This document shows, piece by piece, positions 27,976-39,346 of a stretch of 64,000 nt of DNA. Numbering within the stretch: the first letter of the stretch is position 1; each line of letters begins with the position of its first letter. Both the position numbers and the translations under genes were made by a program. The stretch comes from Cylindrotheca closterium. Lineage: Eukaryota; Bacillariophyta; Bacillariophyceae; Bacillariales; Bacillariaceae. Location of the stretch: assembly GCA_933822405.4 (NCBI GenBank), contig CAKOGP040001759.1:1-64000 (forward strand). Direction: 5' to 3'. The notes beneath the pieces were generated by a model, which did not search any database, had not been told where the DNA came from, and saw nothing but the letters and a program-made list of their open reading frames with translations.

Positions 27976-30829
27976 TTATTCGTCACAAAATCCGCAGTAT
28001 ACTCCATTGCAGTCCGCGTCGGTAAAGGTTAGAATCTGAAAGTAGGGATTGGATTCGGCAATTTTCTTGAGCCATTCGTTGCACGCTCCGCAGGGTCGCA
28101 AGGGATTCATGTCCTATAGTAGTACGTATAGAACAACAAAAAGAAGAAGCAATGGTGAGTGTTAGCTGTTGGATCGAGCCAAGGCGGAATCTTCGTCTCC
28201 TTCTTCTTACATCATTTGAATGGACAAACAAATGTCGTTTCCGTGATCGCGTTGTCTTTTGCTTGATTCGCTTATTGTTATTTTCCAAACCGTGATAGAC
28301 GGAAACCCGTCGGATAGGAGATTTTGGCTGCATCACGGCGGCGGCGGCGGCTGCTGCTGGGCCCAACGTGATGGATGGAGGTACTGGAGCTGTTCCTGGT
28401 TCTGCTGCAGTGTTCGTAATACTATTTGGATGCAAGGGTGGTGTCCTACTGACCGCCATCAAAGAAGGCGAAGCGCTGGCGTTGGAGAATGCTCGGGGCC
28501 GCCTATCGTTCGTCAAATCTTGAAAGACTGGGCTGCCTTGTTGTTCTACTACCAATGTCTCTGTCGAATACGACGGCATTAGTTTGGGAGATTCACCATT
28601 GTCAAAGTCGGGCGCCAAACTTGGCATACTGCAGTAGCTTGCTACACTGCCAGATCGAACCAGCCGTCCAAACTGGTGCTTGGAGGGTTTCGGAACGGAC
28701 AAGACGGCAATGGCCTTGAGATCTTGTCGCTTCAGACTAGGATTGTCTGCCAAGGCGGTTCCAATGACATTGCGCTCTGCACACAAACTTCCCGTGGGCA
28801 TGCTGACTTCCATATTGGTGCCTCGGTACAACTTGATCCGACCATCAGGCATTTGGACCGCCAAGACGGCCAAGACCGGCTTGTGAGTTTTCCGCAACCA
28901 AAACTTTTGAATGTCATGATTGTCGAACGACATAATTCTCGTCATTTCCATGGAAAAGGTTTTGATCTCATCCACAACCTGCATGACCAATGGTTTGTCC
29001 TGGAGCTGTTTGGTGGAAAGAGCAGGAACTGTTTCCATTTCTTCAAATGAATGAATTTCAATGTCCGAGTCGACAATCTTGGATTCATGCCAAAAGGTCT
29101 TCAGTTGCCAGCAATGGTAGTAGGTTGGTCGGTAGGTTCGCAAGGCAGCTTGAATGGCATGATTTCTAGCAGGACTGCCATCACCAAAACTCAAAGTCAC
29201 GTGAAAGCTCTTTTTCCAATCGTTCATGAATGGAAGATTCTCCATCATTCTTCCAGAATTCATCAAGGCTAGGCTAACTTTTGTGGGTGATTTGGTATTC
29301 ATGACTTCATCGGGATAGGGCAGCCCCTTGGCGTGGGCATCCCTGTAGGCTTGAATGCACGGCATGAGTTCATTCTGCACAAAGGAAATATTCTCATCGT
29401 ATCGGAAAATATTGGTTTCGGAGTGGACTCGGACCACAATCAAATGGGGATAGAGTGTCTGGAGGTAGTGTTGCATCAGTTTTGCGCACATTTGGGTCGA
29501 GTTTCCCGTCATGCTGTGCGTCCAATTGCGTGGACTCCCAACTCCAGAGACCAAAAACAAGACCTGTTTGGGTTGCTTCTGGCCAGCACTATACTTTTGT
29601 TGAATCATGCCTTGCCATTGTGGCATGAGTGTACCAAGCAATGGAAAAAAGACAGCATTCAGACTGATGCTGTCGCTGTCTTGGATATTGGCAATCCGTG
29701 AACTATCTCTTCCACGAAGTCGCAAGTCGTTCAGCTCGTTGCAAGTCACATGGAGCGACTTATTACTGTCATTGTTATTATCAGAAGATGATGAGGAAGG
29801 GGTCGGCAGTGAAAATCCGATTGGCAACTGGCCCAACATTGGTTCTGATTTGATGGTATATCGGTTCGTTTCGTCACATCGTTCGTAGCGTGGAAACTTC
29901 ACCAAAGATTCTGTACCCAGTGATTGCAATACTTCGGCCACCTTTTTGGAAAAATAATCAAAGGTGGAAAACCGTGGCCGGCAGAGGCAAAACGAATCGT
30001 CCTCCAAGGGTGTTTCGGGGGAGGATGGTTGAGATGAATGGTCAGCATTAGAAGAAGTGCCAGTAGTATTTGCCGGAGTATCGAGGCTGAAAACCATATC
30101 GGTATGTGACACATTGTATACCATTAGTTCCATGTAGCGCGTAGTAGAAGAGTCTTTCTCGGTCAAGTTGGTCGTTAGTGGCGTCGTTGGCGAAACCTTG
30201 TCAATATTTGTAGTCTGATGATTGGTGTCCTGCTCCTCAACGCTAGCGTCGGTATTACTGTGTGGCAAGGGTAGTGGAAGGTCATGTTCAGCTATAGGGG
30301 TAAATATGGACCGAGACTGCAATGATAATGAATTCTTGTCAGTGTCATCATCATTTTTGAATCTCTTGGATTCGAATTTTGAAGAATTGTCGGATGAGGA
30401 GGAATCTTCGTCCCTCCTTAAAGTCAAGAGCAGCCCAACAACCAAGAAATCCAGTAGCTTGTTACTGTTCGGTGATGCCATATTACGGTTTTGATTGAAT
30501 ATCAAATATCCGACGCCAAGCCAGAGTGGAAGGTCTTTTGCCAATGGATTCTTGAGATATCTTCCACCTGTCACTTTCATTATATTGTCTAAAACAGACC
30601 GTATTCTTTCTGGTTGGCTGGCATTCGGAACAAGTTGCTCTTCTCTTTTATCATTCTCCAAGGCCTTATCTTTTGCATTGGCATTGGCGCTGTCATGGCT
30701 AAAGTAGGCACTCAAGAGTATTGCACTGGTTGCTGAAATGACCGAGGTTGCCAGGAGTGCCCACGTTGTTGGAGTAGTGTCATCATGATGATTGTGAGAC
30801 GATTGTCCTCCTTTCCCTGAGAATGACAT
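27976..30829 (-). CDS. membrane-anchored cytidine-deaminase-like protein
   Basis: Two exons, 30829-28211 and 28113-27976 (phase-0 GTAAGA...TAG intron of 97 bp), 918 residues from the first ATG. One membrane helix lies at about 23-42 and weaker hydrophobic stretches at about 98-140. A Ser-rich linker precedes a conserved alpha/beta region (VLFLVSGVGSPRNWTHSM, near 430-560). The deaminase part follows: LYRGTNMEVSMPTGSLCAERN (CAE zinc/proton motif, near 683), then LKAIAVLSVPKP, and after about 190 mostly low-complexity residues the second zinc motif RPCGACNEWLKKI in exon 2. Typical cytidine deaminases have about 30 residues between these motifs. Zn ligands are present, so activity is possible; the substrate is unknown. 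The C-terminal exon restores a motif that the first exon alone lacks. Confidence 0.8.
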
Positions 30830-31256
30830 TAGGTCCTTTGAAACCGTATCCCTGATGCTTCTCGAGGGATGACAGACTCTCAAGTTCTTTCTGGTCGAAA
30901 AAATGGTTGTCTTGGAACTAGCACTGGTTGTGTGGCTGCTGCTTCTGTGTGTGTCAACAAAGTTCGAAATTTTGATGAGAAAACTTCAACCGAAAATCGA
31001 TTTTCAAAACGAAGATTCGAATCGGAAGAACTCTTCGATTGCTTTGTGTGGTGCCACGTGCGTATGCCTGACACATGATCTCTACTTCTCCATATTTCAG
31101 GCAGGCCGGCGCTGGAATCTCGCCACTTTAACCGTCAGACGGTATTTTGGGAGATGAAAATGTTGAAAAATTCATCCACATTCACATTCACATGCAAAAG
31201 ATCCAATGACAAAAAGTTTTATTGGAAGAACAACAAAGCGGTAAAACTGTAGCAGT
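30830..31256. other. divergent promoter region
   Basis: About 430 bases between the starts of the deaminase-like and transporter genes. Short overlapping frames here carry no recognisable domain. Confidence 0.4.
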
Positions 31257-32927
31257 ATGAGTTCCAACACGCCCTATTACAATGCAGCAGAAGGACCGGC
31301 GATTTTAGACCAAGGAAATGCGGAATGGAAACGAGGCACCAAGCAAGGAGCAAAATGTCAAGACTTGATTTGGGGCATTTTGTTTTATGTGCAGCTGGGA
31401 GTGATTGGCATTCTGACGGCCAAATATGCACCGATAATGACTGTGGAATTGGCAGAAACCTATGCCACTAGCAATTATAATCAAGGACGCCGACTGGAAG
31501 AGCAAAATGAACAAAATAATGCCTTTGAAGTCAATGTCGGTCAAATTTGGTTCCTGGTGGGAACTTCGGCGTTGATCAGTGGTTTGCTATCCACCTTTGC
31601 CATGACACTCATGTCCAAGTGCGCACAAGTTCTCATCAAAATGGCGCTCTTTTTCAACATTTTTGTGACGGCAGGAGTGACCATTGTGGCCTTGGTGGCA
31701 GGCGGATCTTCGAGTGTCGTCTTGCTATGTGGAGTCTCCTTTGTATTTGCACTCTATTATGCTTATGTCGTCTGGAATCGAGTTGCCTTTGCGGCATCCA
31801 ACCTGGTGACAGCGACTACTGCGGTGCAGGCAAATTTGGGATTGACCTTTTTGGCCTATTCCAGTTTGATTCTGTCCATGTTGTGGTCCGTGTGGTGGGC
31901 GGTTGCCTTTGTGTCGACCAACTATGTATTGGGAAACTGCAATCCAGATGGTACCTGCGAAGAAGAACTGAATGGATTCATTGTATTTTTACTGCTAGTG
32001 AGCTACTTTTGGACGGCACAAGTCATCAAGAATGTGGTTCACGTGACAGTGGCGGGGACGGTTGGTACCTGGTGGTTTGCGCCATACGAAGCTTCTGGTT
32101 GCTGTTCCCAGGCGGTCCGAGACTCGTATACGCGGAGCATGACAACATCCTTTGGTTCCATTTCCCTTGGATCGCTGCTGGTTTCCCTTGTATCAGCGAC
32201 AAGGGAGATGCTATACGCAATGCGAGAACAAAACAATTCGTTGTTGCTATGTCTGGCCGATTGTTTGCTGGGCTGCATTGAAAGTCTGTTGGAGTACTTT
32301 AACAGCTGGGCATTTGTCTATGTCGGTCTCTACAATTACAGTTTCATAGAGGGTAAGTGGGCCGTCCTTGTTTGATCATCTCATTTACAATTGTCTGTCT
32401 GGTTGCTCTTGCTGTGGCTCTATCTAATAGCACTTCACTTTGTCATCGTCATATTTCACAGCCGGCTCCAATGTCATGACACTCTTCAAGTCGAGAGGAT
32501 GGTCCGCCATTGTTGCTGATATTCTAGTAGACACAGTATTATTGATGGTTAGCTTGGCCGTTGGGATCTTGACTGGCTTATCCTTGGCGCTACTGGCTAG
32601 CTTTGCCAATTGGAGCCAGGAAATGAGAGGGGTGGCACTGATGTAAGTAACACTTTGCATGTCGATATATGGAACATGGATGGAAAGTGTATTATTCATA
32701 ATCTTGCTCATCAATGTCATTCGCCGATACTATTTCTATACAGAGCTGGAACAGTGGTCGGATTCATCTTTTGTACTACCATGTTTAGTCTCATTAGCAG
32801 TGGGGTGAACGCGGTCATTGTCTGCTATGCCGAGGCGCCGGCTGAATTCCAAGAGAATCATCCTCATTTGGCCCAGCAAATGTTGGGTGCCTGGAAACAA
32901 GCCTACCCCAACGAGTTTCAATATTGA
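31257..32927 (+). CDS. choline-transporter-like (CTL/PNS1) membrane protein
   Basis: Three exons: 31257-32352, 32462-32642 and 32744-32927, with phases 1 and 2, all GTAAGT donors; 486 residues. The first exon alone would run on into a false stop at 32375. About ten membrane helices; family marks are WTAQVIKNVVHVTVAGTVG, WWFAPYEASGCC, YNYSFIEAGSNVMTLFKSRG (rebuilt across intron 1) and the last helices with VIVCYAEAPAEFQENHP. CTL/SLC44 and fungal PNS1 proteins transport choline or related amines at the plasma membrane or organelles; the substrate here is inferred only. The N-terminus has a short soluble region and a large first loop. Confidence 0.92.
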
Positions 32928-33725
32928 TACTTATATTATTTGCAAGTAAGTATTATATAAGTGTAGCTACAATCTACGGGGATCAAGACGAAGCTGCCGA
33001 CAATCGTTGTACCATTGTTGTATCCTACATGGAAGTGACGAAAATTGTCATGGGTATGAATAAATAAGATGTATTATTACTAGGACTAGAGATTGCATAT
33101 ATATACTTTACATTAGTTTGTACATCCAGCTACCGGTAGTTCCAGTTCCAGCGGTTTGAGTTCTCTTCCGGTATTTGACACCGTTGACATCTTTCGACCG
33201 TTGGTTCAATGTCGATCGTTGGGGTGGCAGCATTTTCTGACTGACTCAGCGCAACTAAAAATGACATCATTCTGAATTTTGAACCCGTTTAGCCTGCGTT
33301 AACACTTCGAACCGGAGGCTCAATTCGTAAAACGCTGCAAGGGTTGATTTCTCCACTTATTAACCCTGGGACTTTGTGTTCGATAACCTTCTATTTCTAA
33401 ATAAGAGAAACCAGGCTAAACTTTCGCTGTTAAGTACATTCCGAAAGCGAAGGTACAGATTTCATAAATATTGAAAAAGCATTAAATTGTATTTTAATCC
33501 CGAGTCATAAGTAGAGATTAGGATTATATAGCTCGAATTCGACTAGCGGGGACCCACATGCAGTCTATTAAGTGTTTTTGTTTCAATGGTCGTATTTCCG
33601 CTAATTTTTTTGGTATCGTAAAAAGGCCGGTAGTCAGGTGCGGTATTCAACTGTTCTCAAACTTTGAGGTACGGAGCGTTTTCACAACAAGGATCATTAG
33701 ATAGGATACGATTAGCTAACGGTAC
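32928..33725. other. intergenic, nothing recognised
   Basis: About 800 bases. Short AT-rich stretch after the transporter stop, then mixed sequence without open frames of note; the final part is probably the 5' region of the next gene. Confidence 0.4.
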
Positions 33726-35192
33726 ATGAGTGTTTGTGTTAGCGATAGCCCCAGAATTCCCACAATACTTCCAGCTACCATGATGAAGCCAGACAGGTAT
33801 TACAGCTACGAAGATATTTGCAATGATGTCGATGAGATTGATTCAGATTCAGAGAACGACTCGATCGAGGATGATTATTCAGAGTACTCTGAATCTCTTT
33901 CTCATGGTAGTCGTGAGGAGTGGCTGAGTACGATAGCAGAGGAAACCTCCTTTGATCTACGGACGAGAAAGTCTTTGGATTCTGCTTCGCTTGTATCTTG
34001 CTTTGATTTTTCAATAGCTGAGGAAGATTTCAATGATGATACTGATGAGGAAATTGATTCGCTGAGAGGGGTGCAACGTCAACTAGAAAGGTTGAAGAAA
34101 CGGCTAGATCGGTTCACCAGCATGAGCGACGAAGATGATAGTTTGGATTCCGATTGTTACAGCTATTCATCAGAAGAAGAACAGCTCGAACCGCTCGAAC
34201 CGCCACCAATGCAACAACAACGGAGCAGCAGCAACCTCTCGCCCAATGGATCCGATTCTCCAGAGAAGCCACTTGTTAGGAAAAAGAGTCAATCGACCCA
34301 AACGACATTGGAAAACTCGTCTCATTCCGACTCTTCCTCCTCCTCTTCTGCTGCTAATTCTCTCAATGAGGACGGTGAAGTGGCCCTGGATGTGCTTTGT
34401 GAATCGGAACGAATAGATCCTCTTTCGATCTCTAGTTCCATGAAGGATACACAAGTACAACTTGGAATCGTGACACCAAAGATGGTTGGCATCCACAGCC
34501 AAGCAATCAAGCTTTCTTCCTCACAGCACCATCGATGGATTGGTACCAATATCGAATTCTCGATTCCAACAAAGGGCGCTGTTGAGGATCCAGCAGATAC
34601 CGTTTCCCTCTTGGACGCTGCGTCCATCTCTGCGGAAAGCATCGTCTCCACCTCGTTTGACATTTCGTCACGTCATCGTTCCAACAGCATCAAGCCGAAT
34701 ATTCCAACCTCCATTCGGGAAGAATCACGGACTCTGGTCACTCCGCTCATGATGAGCCCAAAACGCAAGGTTGTCCTTCCCAGCAAGTTGACACTCAATA
34801 GTGCCTTGTTGCAAAAACTGGACGAAGGCTCCGACTACTCACCGACATCCAGCAGATGGAGCGAGGAGTCGAGTCCTACTGTTGCGAGCGATGACAGTCC
34901 GCTGAAACTGTTGAGCACCTTGCCACTCTTACCACCATCCTCACGCTCTCAAAAGAACATTGATTTCATGGTGGCGGACAAGAAGATCTCGTGCCATGCG
35001 TCATCCCGTTTGCCTCCCTCTGTGAAAGGCACAACCACTACGTATCTACATGTTCAATCGCCAGCCTACTGCAGGAGGCAGCAAAAACGAAACCAGATTC
35101 AAGCCAAACTACAAGCACTCCAATCCAAACTTTCCACAATAGTGAAACAAGAAAAATACGAACAGACCAATACCAAAGTCATGAAATGCTAA
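33726..35192 (+). CDS. acidic Ser-rich protein, LSTIxEE array member 1
   Basis: A 488-residue intronless protein; no known domain. Residues about 25-60 are acidic (DVDEIDSDSENDSIEDD), then SREEWLSTIAEETSFDL (about 62-78), a motif shared with the next two array members. A second acidic/Tyr block, Gln and Ser runs, and a long disordered Ser/Thr/Pro part follow. The last 40 residues are a basic helix (RRQQKRNQIQAKLQALQSKL) likely to be coiled coil. Ordering (acidic front, LSTI motif, disordered middle, basic helix end) recurs in the neighbours at 36.9 and 38.7 kb. It may be a signalling substrate or scaffold; I do not recognise it. Confidence 0.75.
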   Translation: MSVCVSDSPRIPTILPATMMKPDRYYSYEDICNDVDEIDSDSENDSIEDDYSEYSESLSHGSREEWLSTIAEETSFDLRTRKSLDSASLVSCFDFSIAEEDFNDDTDEEIDSLRGVQRQLERLKKRLDRFTSMSDEDDSLDSDCYSYSSEEEQLEPLEPPPMQQQRSSSNLSPNGSDSPEKPLVRKKSQSTQTTLENSSHSDSSSSSSAANSLNEDGEVALDVLCESERIDPLSISSSMKDTQVQLGIVTPKMVGIHSQAIKLSSSQHHRWIGTNIEFSIPTKGAVEDPADTVSLLDAASISAESIVSTSFDISSRHRSNSIKPNIPTSIREESRTLVTPLMMSPKRKVVLPSKLTLNSALLQKLDEGSDYSPTSSRWSEESSPTVASDDSPLKLLSTLPLLPPSSRSQKNIDFMVADKKISCHASSRLPPSVKGTTTTYLHVQSPAYCRRQQKRNQIQAKLQALQSKLSTIVKQEKYEQTNTKVMKC

Positions 35193-35624
35193 TTAGTAAA
35201 TATAAGCAGCAAAAAGTACAAAATAATTTTCGAGTCCTGGTGGTCCGCATGGCATGCATATATACGGTAGCAGCGGCAGTCTTAGAATCATCGACTGCAC
35301 ATTACCGCAACGCTTCTGGATGTTGAGTGGTCTCACGAAAGTCTTGCTAAAAGACATGGTTGAACCTTGAGTGTGCAGAACACCATTATATGCAAGAGGT
35401 TTGGAATATGGCTTGCTACTGGTGGTATCATGTAAGACTTGTGAGGTGTGTACTATTCGTCTTTTGCAAAAGAAACATATGTTCTTTGGGTTGTACTAGT
35501 AAACAAATATGTTGGTCCACATAGCATAATATGCATGTAACAGTGTTTATCCTCTTTGGTAAAAATGTAGATGATGAACTTTTTCAGCACTTGGCTGTTG
35601 GAAGAGCTAGTACCATTCTAGATA
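35193..35624. other. intergenic, nothing supported
   Basis: About 430 bases with no convincing frame. Probably the 3' UTR of the array member and flank of the candidate gene on the other strand. Confidence 0.35.
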
Positions 35625-36695
35625 CTAGGGCCCGGGACTGATCCCACGAAAGTTTTTCGCGGAATCTTTATAGTAGGCCGAGGTTTGGAAGATGGATTTG
35701 GTGGTATCACGTTGTTGCAGGGTCCCCGACGTCTTCTTTCGCAGAACAAGGATCACCTGTTGCACAAGAGCCCGCTCGTCTTTGGCTCTCAACAACACTA
35801 GGGCTTCTTCTGGGAGCTTCAGCAACCGCAGGTTCTGGTATTACATGGAGTTCACTGTTGATGGCGAACTCATCAGCAGAAGCAAGCATTTCGTTCATCG
35901 AATCGCTGAGAACCAATGGAAAGTTAGAGCCATCACCAGGCACAATAAAAACATCAATCCAACCATTGGCATTCGATTCTTCTCCTACAGATTCGTGGAT
36001 AACCGATGACACCATTCTGCATCGCCTCTTTGCCGGAAAGAGTCGTAACTCATGTTGGACAGAGCGCTTGGTGGGTCGATCAGGCAAGCTGGGGAACTGA
36101 AGTTGCAATGAAAACATCTTGTAGTCGTCAGTAGTATGATCAAGAAGGATATTCTAGGACAGGAACAAACAATATTTTGCGTGGTGGAGCACCAGGTCTT
36201 CTGAAATTGGTCTTCTTGATCGGATGACAGCAACATCTACAGTATTAATTAATTCTGGTAGTTGTTTCCTTGTTCGGGTTTCTCCACCGTATGTATTCCG
36301 AAGTAAAACACCAAGTTCGCCTCCAAAAGTTGAAATAGATCCGAAAAGTTCGTCATTCGAAATCTCGTCCTCGCTCGCAGATCGAACTTGGACACACAAG
36401 CAAGTGACGCACAATATAAAAATTATCGTTACAACGTTACGATGTGGTTGACTTACGAATAGTAGCTATAGTAGACGGTAGTGTAAATGAAACGTATTCT
36501 TGGAAAGAGTGTGTTCATCATCATATCGACGACCTTCGTCAGAGGCCGATTTATCCTTACTACTCGCGGACCCTGGCAATCGTACGCGTCTGTATCAGTA
36601 CGACGCATCTCGTATCCAACAGCACAGTCACCTTTATTTGCACTCCACAACCATCGAATTGGTTTCGCCTCTTGCAACACGACTTTGAGCGCCAT
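35625..36695 (-). CDS. candidate multi-exon gene of unknown function
   Basis: Several minus-strand frames look protein-like: 36695 onward (MALKVVLQEAKPIRWLWSAN, ATG start), about 36370-36250 (EDEISNDELFGSISTFGGEL), about 36117-35830 (ESNANGWIDVFIVPGDGSNF) and about 35825-35625 (EEALVLLRAKDERALVQQVI). A GTAAGT donor lies at 36456 and could join the first two with an acceptor near 36374. The remaining junctions are uncertain, so coordinates are only the outer limits. No domain recognised. It could equally be a relic placed within the LSTIxEE array. Confidence 0.25.
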
Positions 36696-36929
36696 GAAGA
36701 ATACCCACGCGCTTAGCTTTTGTTCTTTGACTCACCCGTTTTCGGAAAAATACGAACATGTTCAATGTAAATTCGTTTTTCTCGGTTAAACAGAGATTTC
36801 GCGCGACCCAATCCACTGGGTACATTCCTTGCATCAAGACTGTTGCATCTTCTCACAATTTGCGAAACATTCAACTTTTCACGATTTGCGAAGCAGCTTT
36901 CATCCAATCTGCTACTTCATCACTGAACC

Positions 36930-37934
36930 ATGGATAATTCCTATCATCAGCATGTCCCTACTGAGAACTTTTGTGACTATGGGAGGAAGAAGAAGGAAGA
37001 GATTGATATAGATGAGCACTGTTCAGTGCATTCAGAGGAGTACACTCTAACAAGCTCCTTTACCTATGAGGAGCCATTGAGCACCATTGCGGAAGAAAAA
37101 TCGGTCGACCTTTGGACGAAGGGTTCCGATATGTCGATGCCAGACCTAGAGGATTTAGACTCGTCTTGTACGATGGACTCTCCAAGAGTGGAAGGCAAGT
37201 CCTACAAGAATCGCCTTTATGAAAAGTTCTACAGCGAGACCAGAGCGGATGAGTGCCCAGTTGATTCTTTGGACCTAACGAACCATTACACTCAATACCA
37301 CGGGCTGAAAACAAGTCCAACATGTGATTATGCTGGACACTCGCACCGCAGTTCATCGGCCACACTGAGTACTGCATCTTTGTCACGATCGTCGCGGTCT
37401 TCGCTCTCTGCTCATCCATCTACGGCAAAGCAGCCGCAGATTGAAAGTATGCGTAACGCCCGATGGGATCCTGAGATTACGGACACCCCAGATGAAGAAG
37501 GTCGCCATTTAATTGGAGTCAAGATTCAATTCTTTCGATCTATGGAATATGGTTCCATTTTACCGATGGAATTGCCAATATGCGCCTATGCGGACAGCCC
37601 TTCTTCTTTGAACCCCGGCAGTGACGAAACGAAGTCCGAGAAGACAAGGCGAGACAAGAAGCAGAAGAAAACGAAAGAGAATAAGAATAATGAAGCTGCT
37701 GATATTAAGGAGGAGACGAAGATGAAGAGCAAGAAGGTCGAAACGGATAGGCCTAGGCGCCATACCAAATGCGAGTCGCTGAACTCCGGTCCCGATGCCG
37801 ACAACATGAAACACACTGCGATGAAGATTCATCGGCGTTCAATCCGCGAGAAGATCAAAGCTAGGATGCGTTCAATCGACAAAACTCTTTCCAAAGTGCG
37901 GGCAATTGAGAGCAACAGGGAAATTGATGTCTGA
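36930..37934 (+). CDS. acidic/basic Ser-rich protein, LSTIxEE array member 2
   Basis: A 334-residue intronless protein. Shared marks: YEEPLSTIAEEKSVDL (about 46-61) and SSATLSTASLSRSSRSSLS (about 138-156). The middle holds an ordered-looking part (GRHLIGVKIQFFRSMEYGSI). The C-terminal third is strongly basic and Lys/Glu-rich, ending in a helix (RRSIREKIKARMRSIDKTLS) as in the other members. Similarity to member 1 is confined to the LSTIAEE motif and the overall plan, so the family diverges fast. No known domain. An ATG with an A at -3 supports the start. Confidence 0.72.
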   Translation: MDNSYHQHVPTENFCDYGRKKKEEIDIDEHCSVHSEEYTLTSSFTYEEPLSTIAEEKSVDLWTKGSDMSMPDLEDLDSSCTMDSPRVEGKSYKNRLYEKFYSETRADECPVDSLDLTNHYTQYHGLKTSPTCDYAGHSHRSSSATLSTASLSRSSRSSLSAHPSTAKQPQIESMRNARWDPEITDTPDEEGRHLIGVKIQFFRSMEYGSILPMELPICAYADSPSSLNPGSDETKSEKTRRDKKQKKTKENKNNEAADIKEETKMKSKKVETDRPRRHTKCESLNSGPDADNMKHTAMKIHRRSIREKIKARMRSIDKTLSKVRAIESNREIDV

Positions 37935-38683
37935 TTCTGTGTACGAATCAAGGTTAAAATAGATATAGTTTCTAAAAAGAAGAGGAAGTCTAGTCCTACA
38001 GAACATCATGGATCTAATGTTTATTGCCGCCCCCCTTCCTTGGATTCACATACATCCCATCTACTGCTGTTTCTCATGCAAATGGAAAACATTGCTCCTT
38101 GAGCTCTCCAAGCTCAGCCACAAGTGGATGGCGATATTGCACTCGAAGTCCACACCATACGGCACCATTATCTCCACATTCTTGTTCACAACTCCGTGGT
38201 GGCTCATCGTGATGATTCGGGCGGAAGCCACCTTGAGGTGTTGGAATATCACAGAACAGAACAATGACCCCAAAGAGGAGAAAAGGACCAGGGTTGCGCC
38301 GAAAGATCCTCGCTCAGTACGATTCATGTTCTACTTCGACGGAAAACGAAACAGGGAGAGGTGACAGATAAACAGCTCCTTGGGAAATCTAAATAATGGA
38401 CAGAGGTTTCGGACAAATGGAGAATCGGAATGCGTGCGAATAGCTCCCAAATTTGTAAACATATATCGCATAGTTTTTTGGTCGGGCTATTTCTCTTTTT
38501 CTATACACCTTTTAGCTAGAACACGCAATTTTCTGGAAATTGTACTCGCGACACGTTGTTTTGTTTAGCCTCCTCGCCACGACTTCCTATCCAAATCCAC
38601 TGCTATAGCCCTCACCTTCTCTCATAATTTTCTTTGCCGAGATTCTCATATCCTTCTTCTGAAGGCTCCAAATAGATTCACCA
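37935..38683. other. intergenic in the array
   Basis: About 750 bases without a convincing gene. Short frames on both strands (such as 38008-38364) have no shared motif with the array members. Confidence 0.35.
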
Positions 38684-39346
38684 ATGAACCGCCAACAGTT
38701 TCTTGACATGAACACGAGCAATAGTAACGAATATTTTCTTCAGAAGCATACGTTCTTTTTGGATCAGTGCAATGTAGATGAAGACTTTGAGTTTCCTCAT
38801 GATGGATTGAGCACTATCGAGGAAGAAAACTATAATGACCTATCACTGTGCGATTCGGTCTCCAGCTTGGACTATCTGGATGGCGTCGATTGGTGTACTG
38901 ACCTAAATAAAGTCAAGAACCAAGGCCAACGCCGACGATTGGGAGCAAACCTGAATCTACAGCCAGTTCCAAAAGTTATCAGCGGAATCTGTGACCAAGA
39001 TTCTACCTGGGGCAATAAGGGAAGTCTATCTTCACAAGCAACCTTGAGCACAGCGTCTTTATCAATATCCTCTTTCGAATTGTCATCCTCTTTCGGATCA
39101 ATCTCATCACTGGACTCATTTACATTTGTGGATGCCCCAGAATTAACTTCGTGCGTCCAAGAGGAAGCAACAAGTCCATCAGCTAACGCTGACAAATTGC
39201 AATACGAGGAAGCTGACGACGAGTTTCTAGTTGATGCCCAATCGTTTCAAGGCCAAGAACTTCTTCGCAGACAGCTCGAACGCAGGATACAAGAAATAGA
39301 TCAAGCAATTTCGAAGCTCAAGCTGGCTGGACCCGCTGATAAATGA
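38684..39346 (+). CDS. Ser-rich protein, LSTIxEE array member 3
   Basis: A 220-residue intronless protein, the shortest member. PHDGLSTIEEENYNDLSLCD (about 41-60) matches the LSTI motif with one residue missing; QATLSTASLSISSFELSSSF (about 116-135) matches member 2. An acidic segment precedes a C-terminal helix, LLRRQLERRIQEIDQAISKL (about 195-214), which should form a coiled coil. Function unknown. The three lie in the same orientation with 1.7 and 0.75 kb between coding ends and starts, as expected of old tandem duplicates. Confidence 0.72.
   Translation: MNRQQFLDMNTSNSNEYFLQKHTFFLDQCNVDEDFEFPHDGLSTIEEENYNDLSLCDSVSSLDYLDGVDWCTDLNKVKNQGQRRRLGANLNLQPVPKVISGICDQDSTWGNKGSLSSQATLSTASLSISSFELSSSFGSISSLDSFTFVDAPELTSCVQEEATSPSANADKLQYEEADDEFLVDAQSFQGQELLRRQLERRIQEIDQAISKLKLAGPADK

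Noticed and set aside
32340..32375. Transporter ending at 32375
   Set aside because: Splicing at 32353 restores the EAGSNVM family motif and two further exons with the conserved C-terminal helices.
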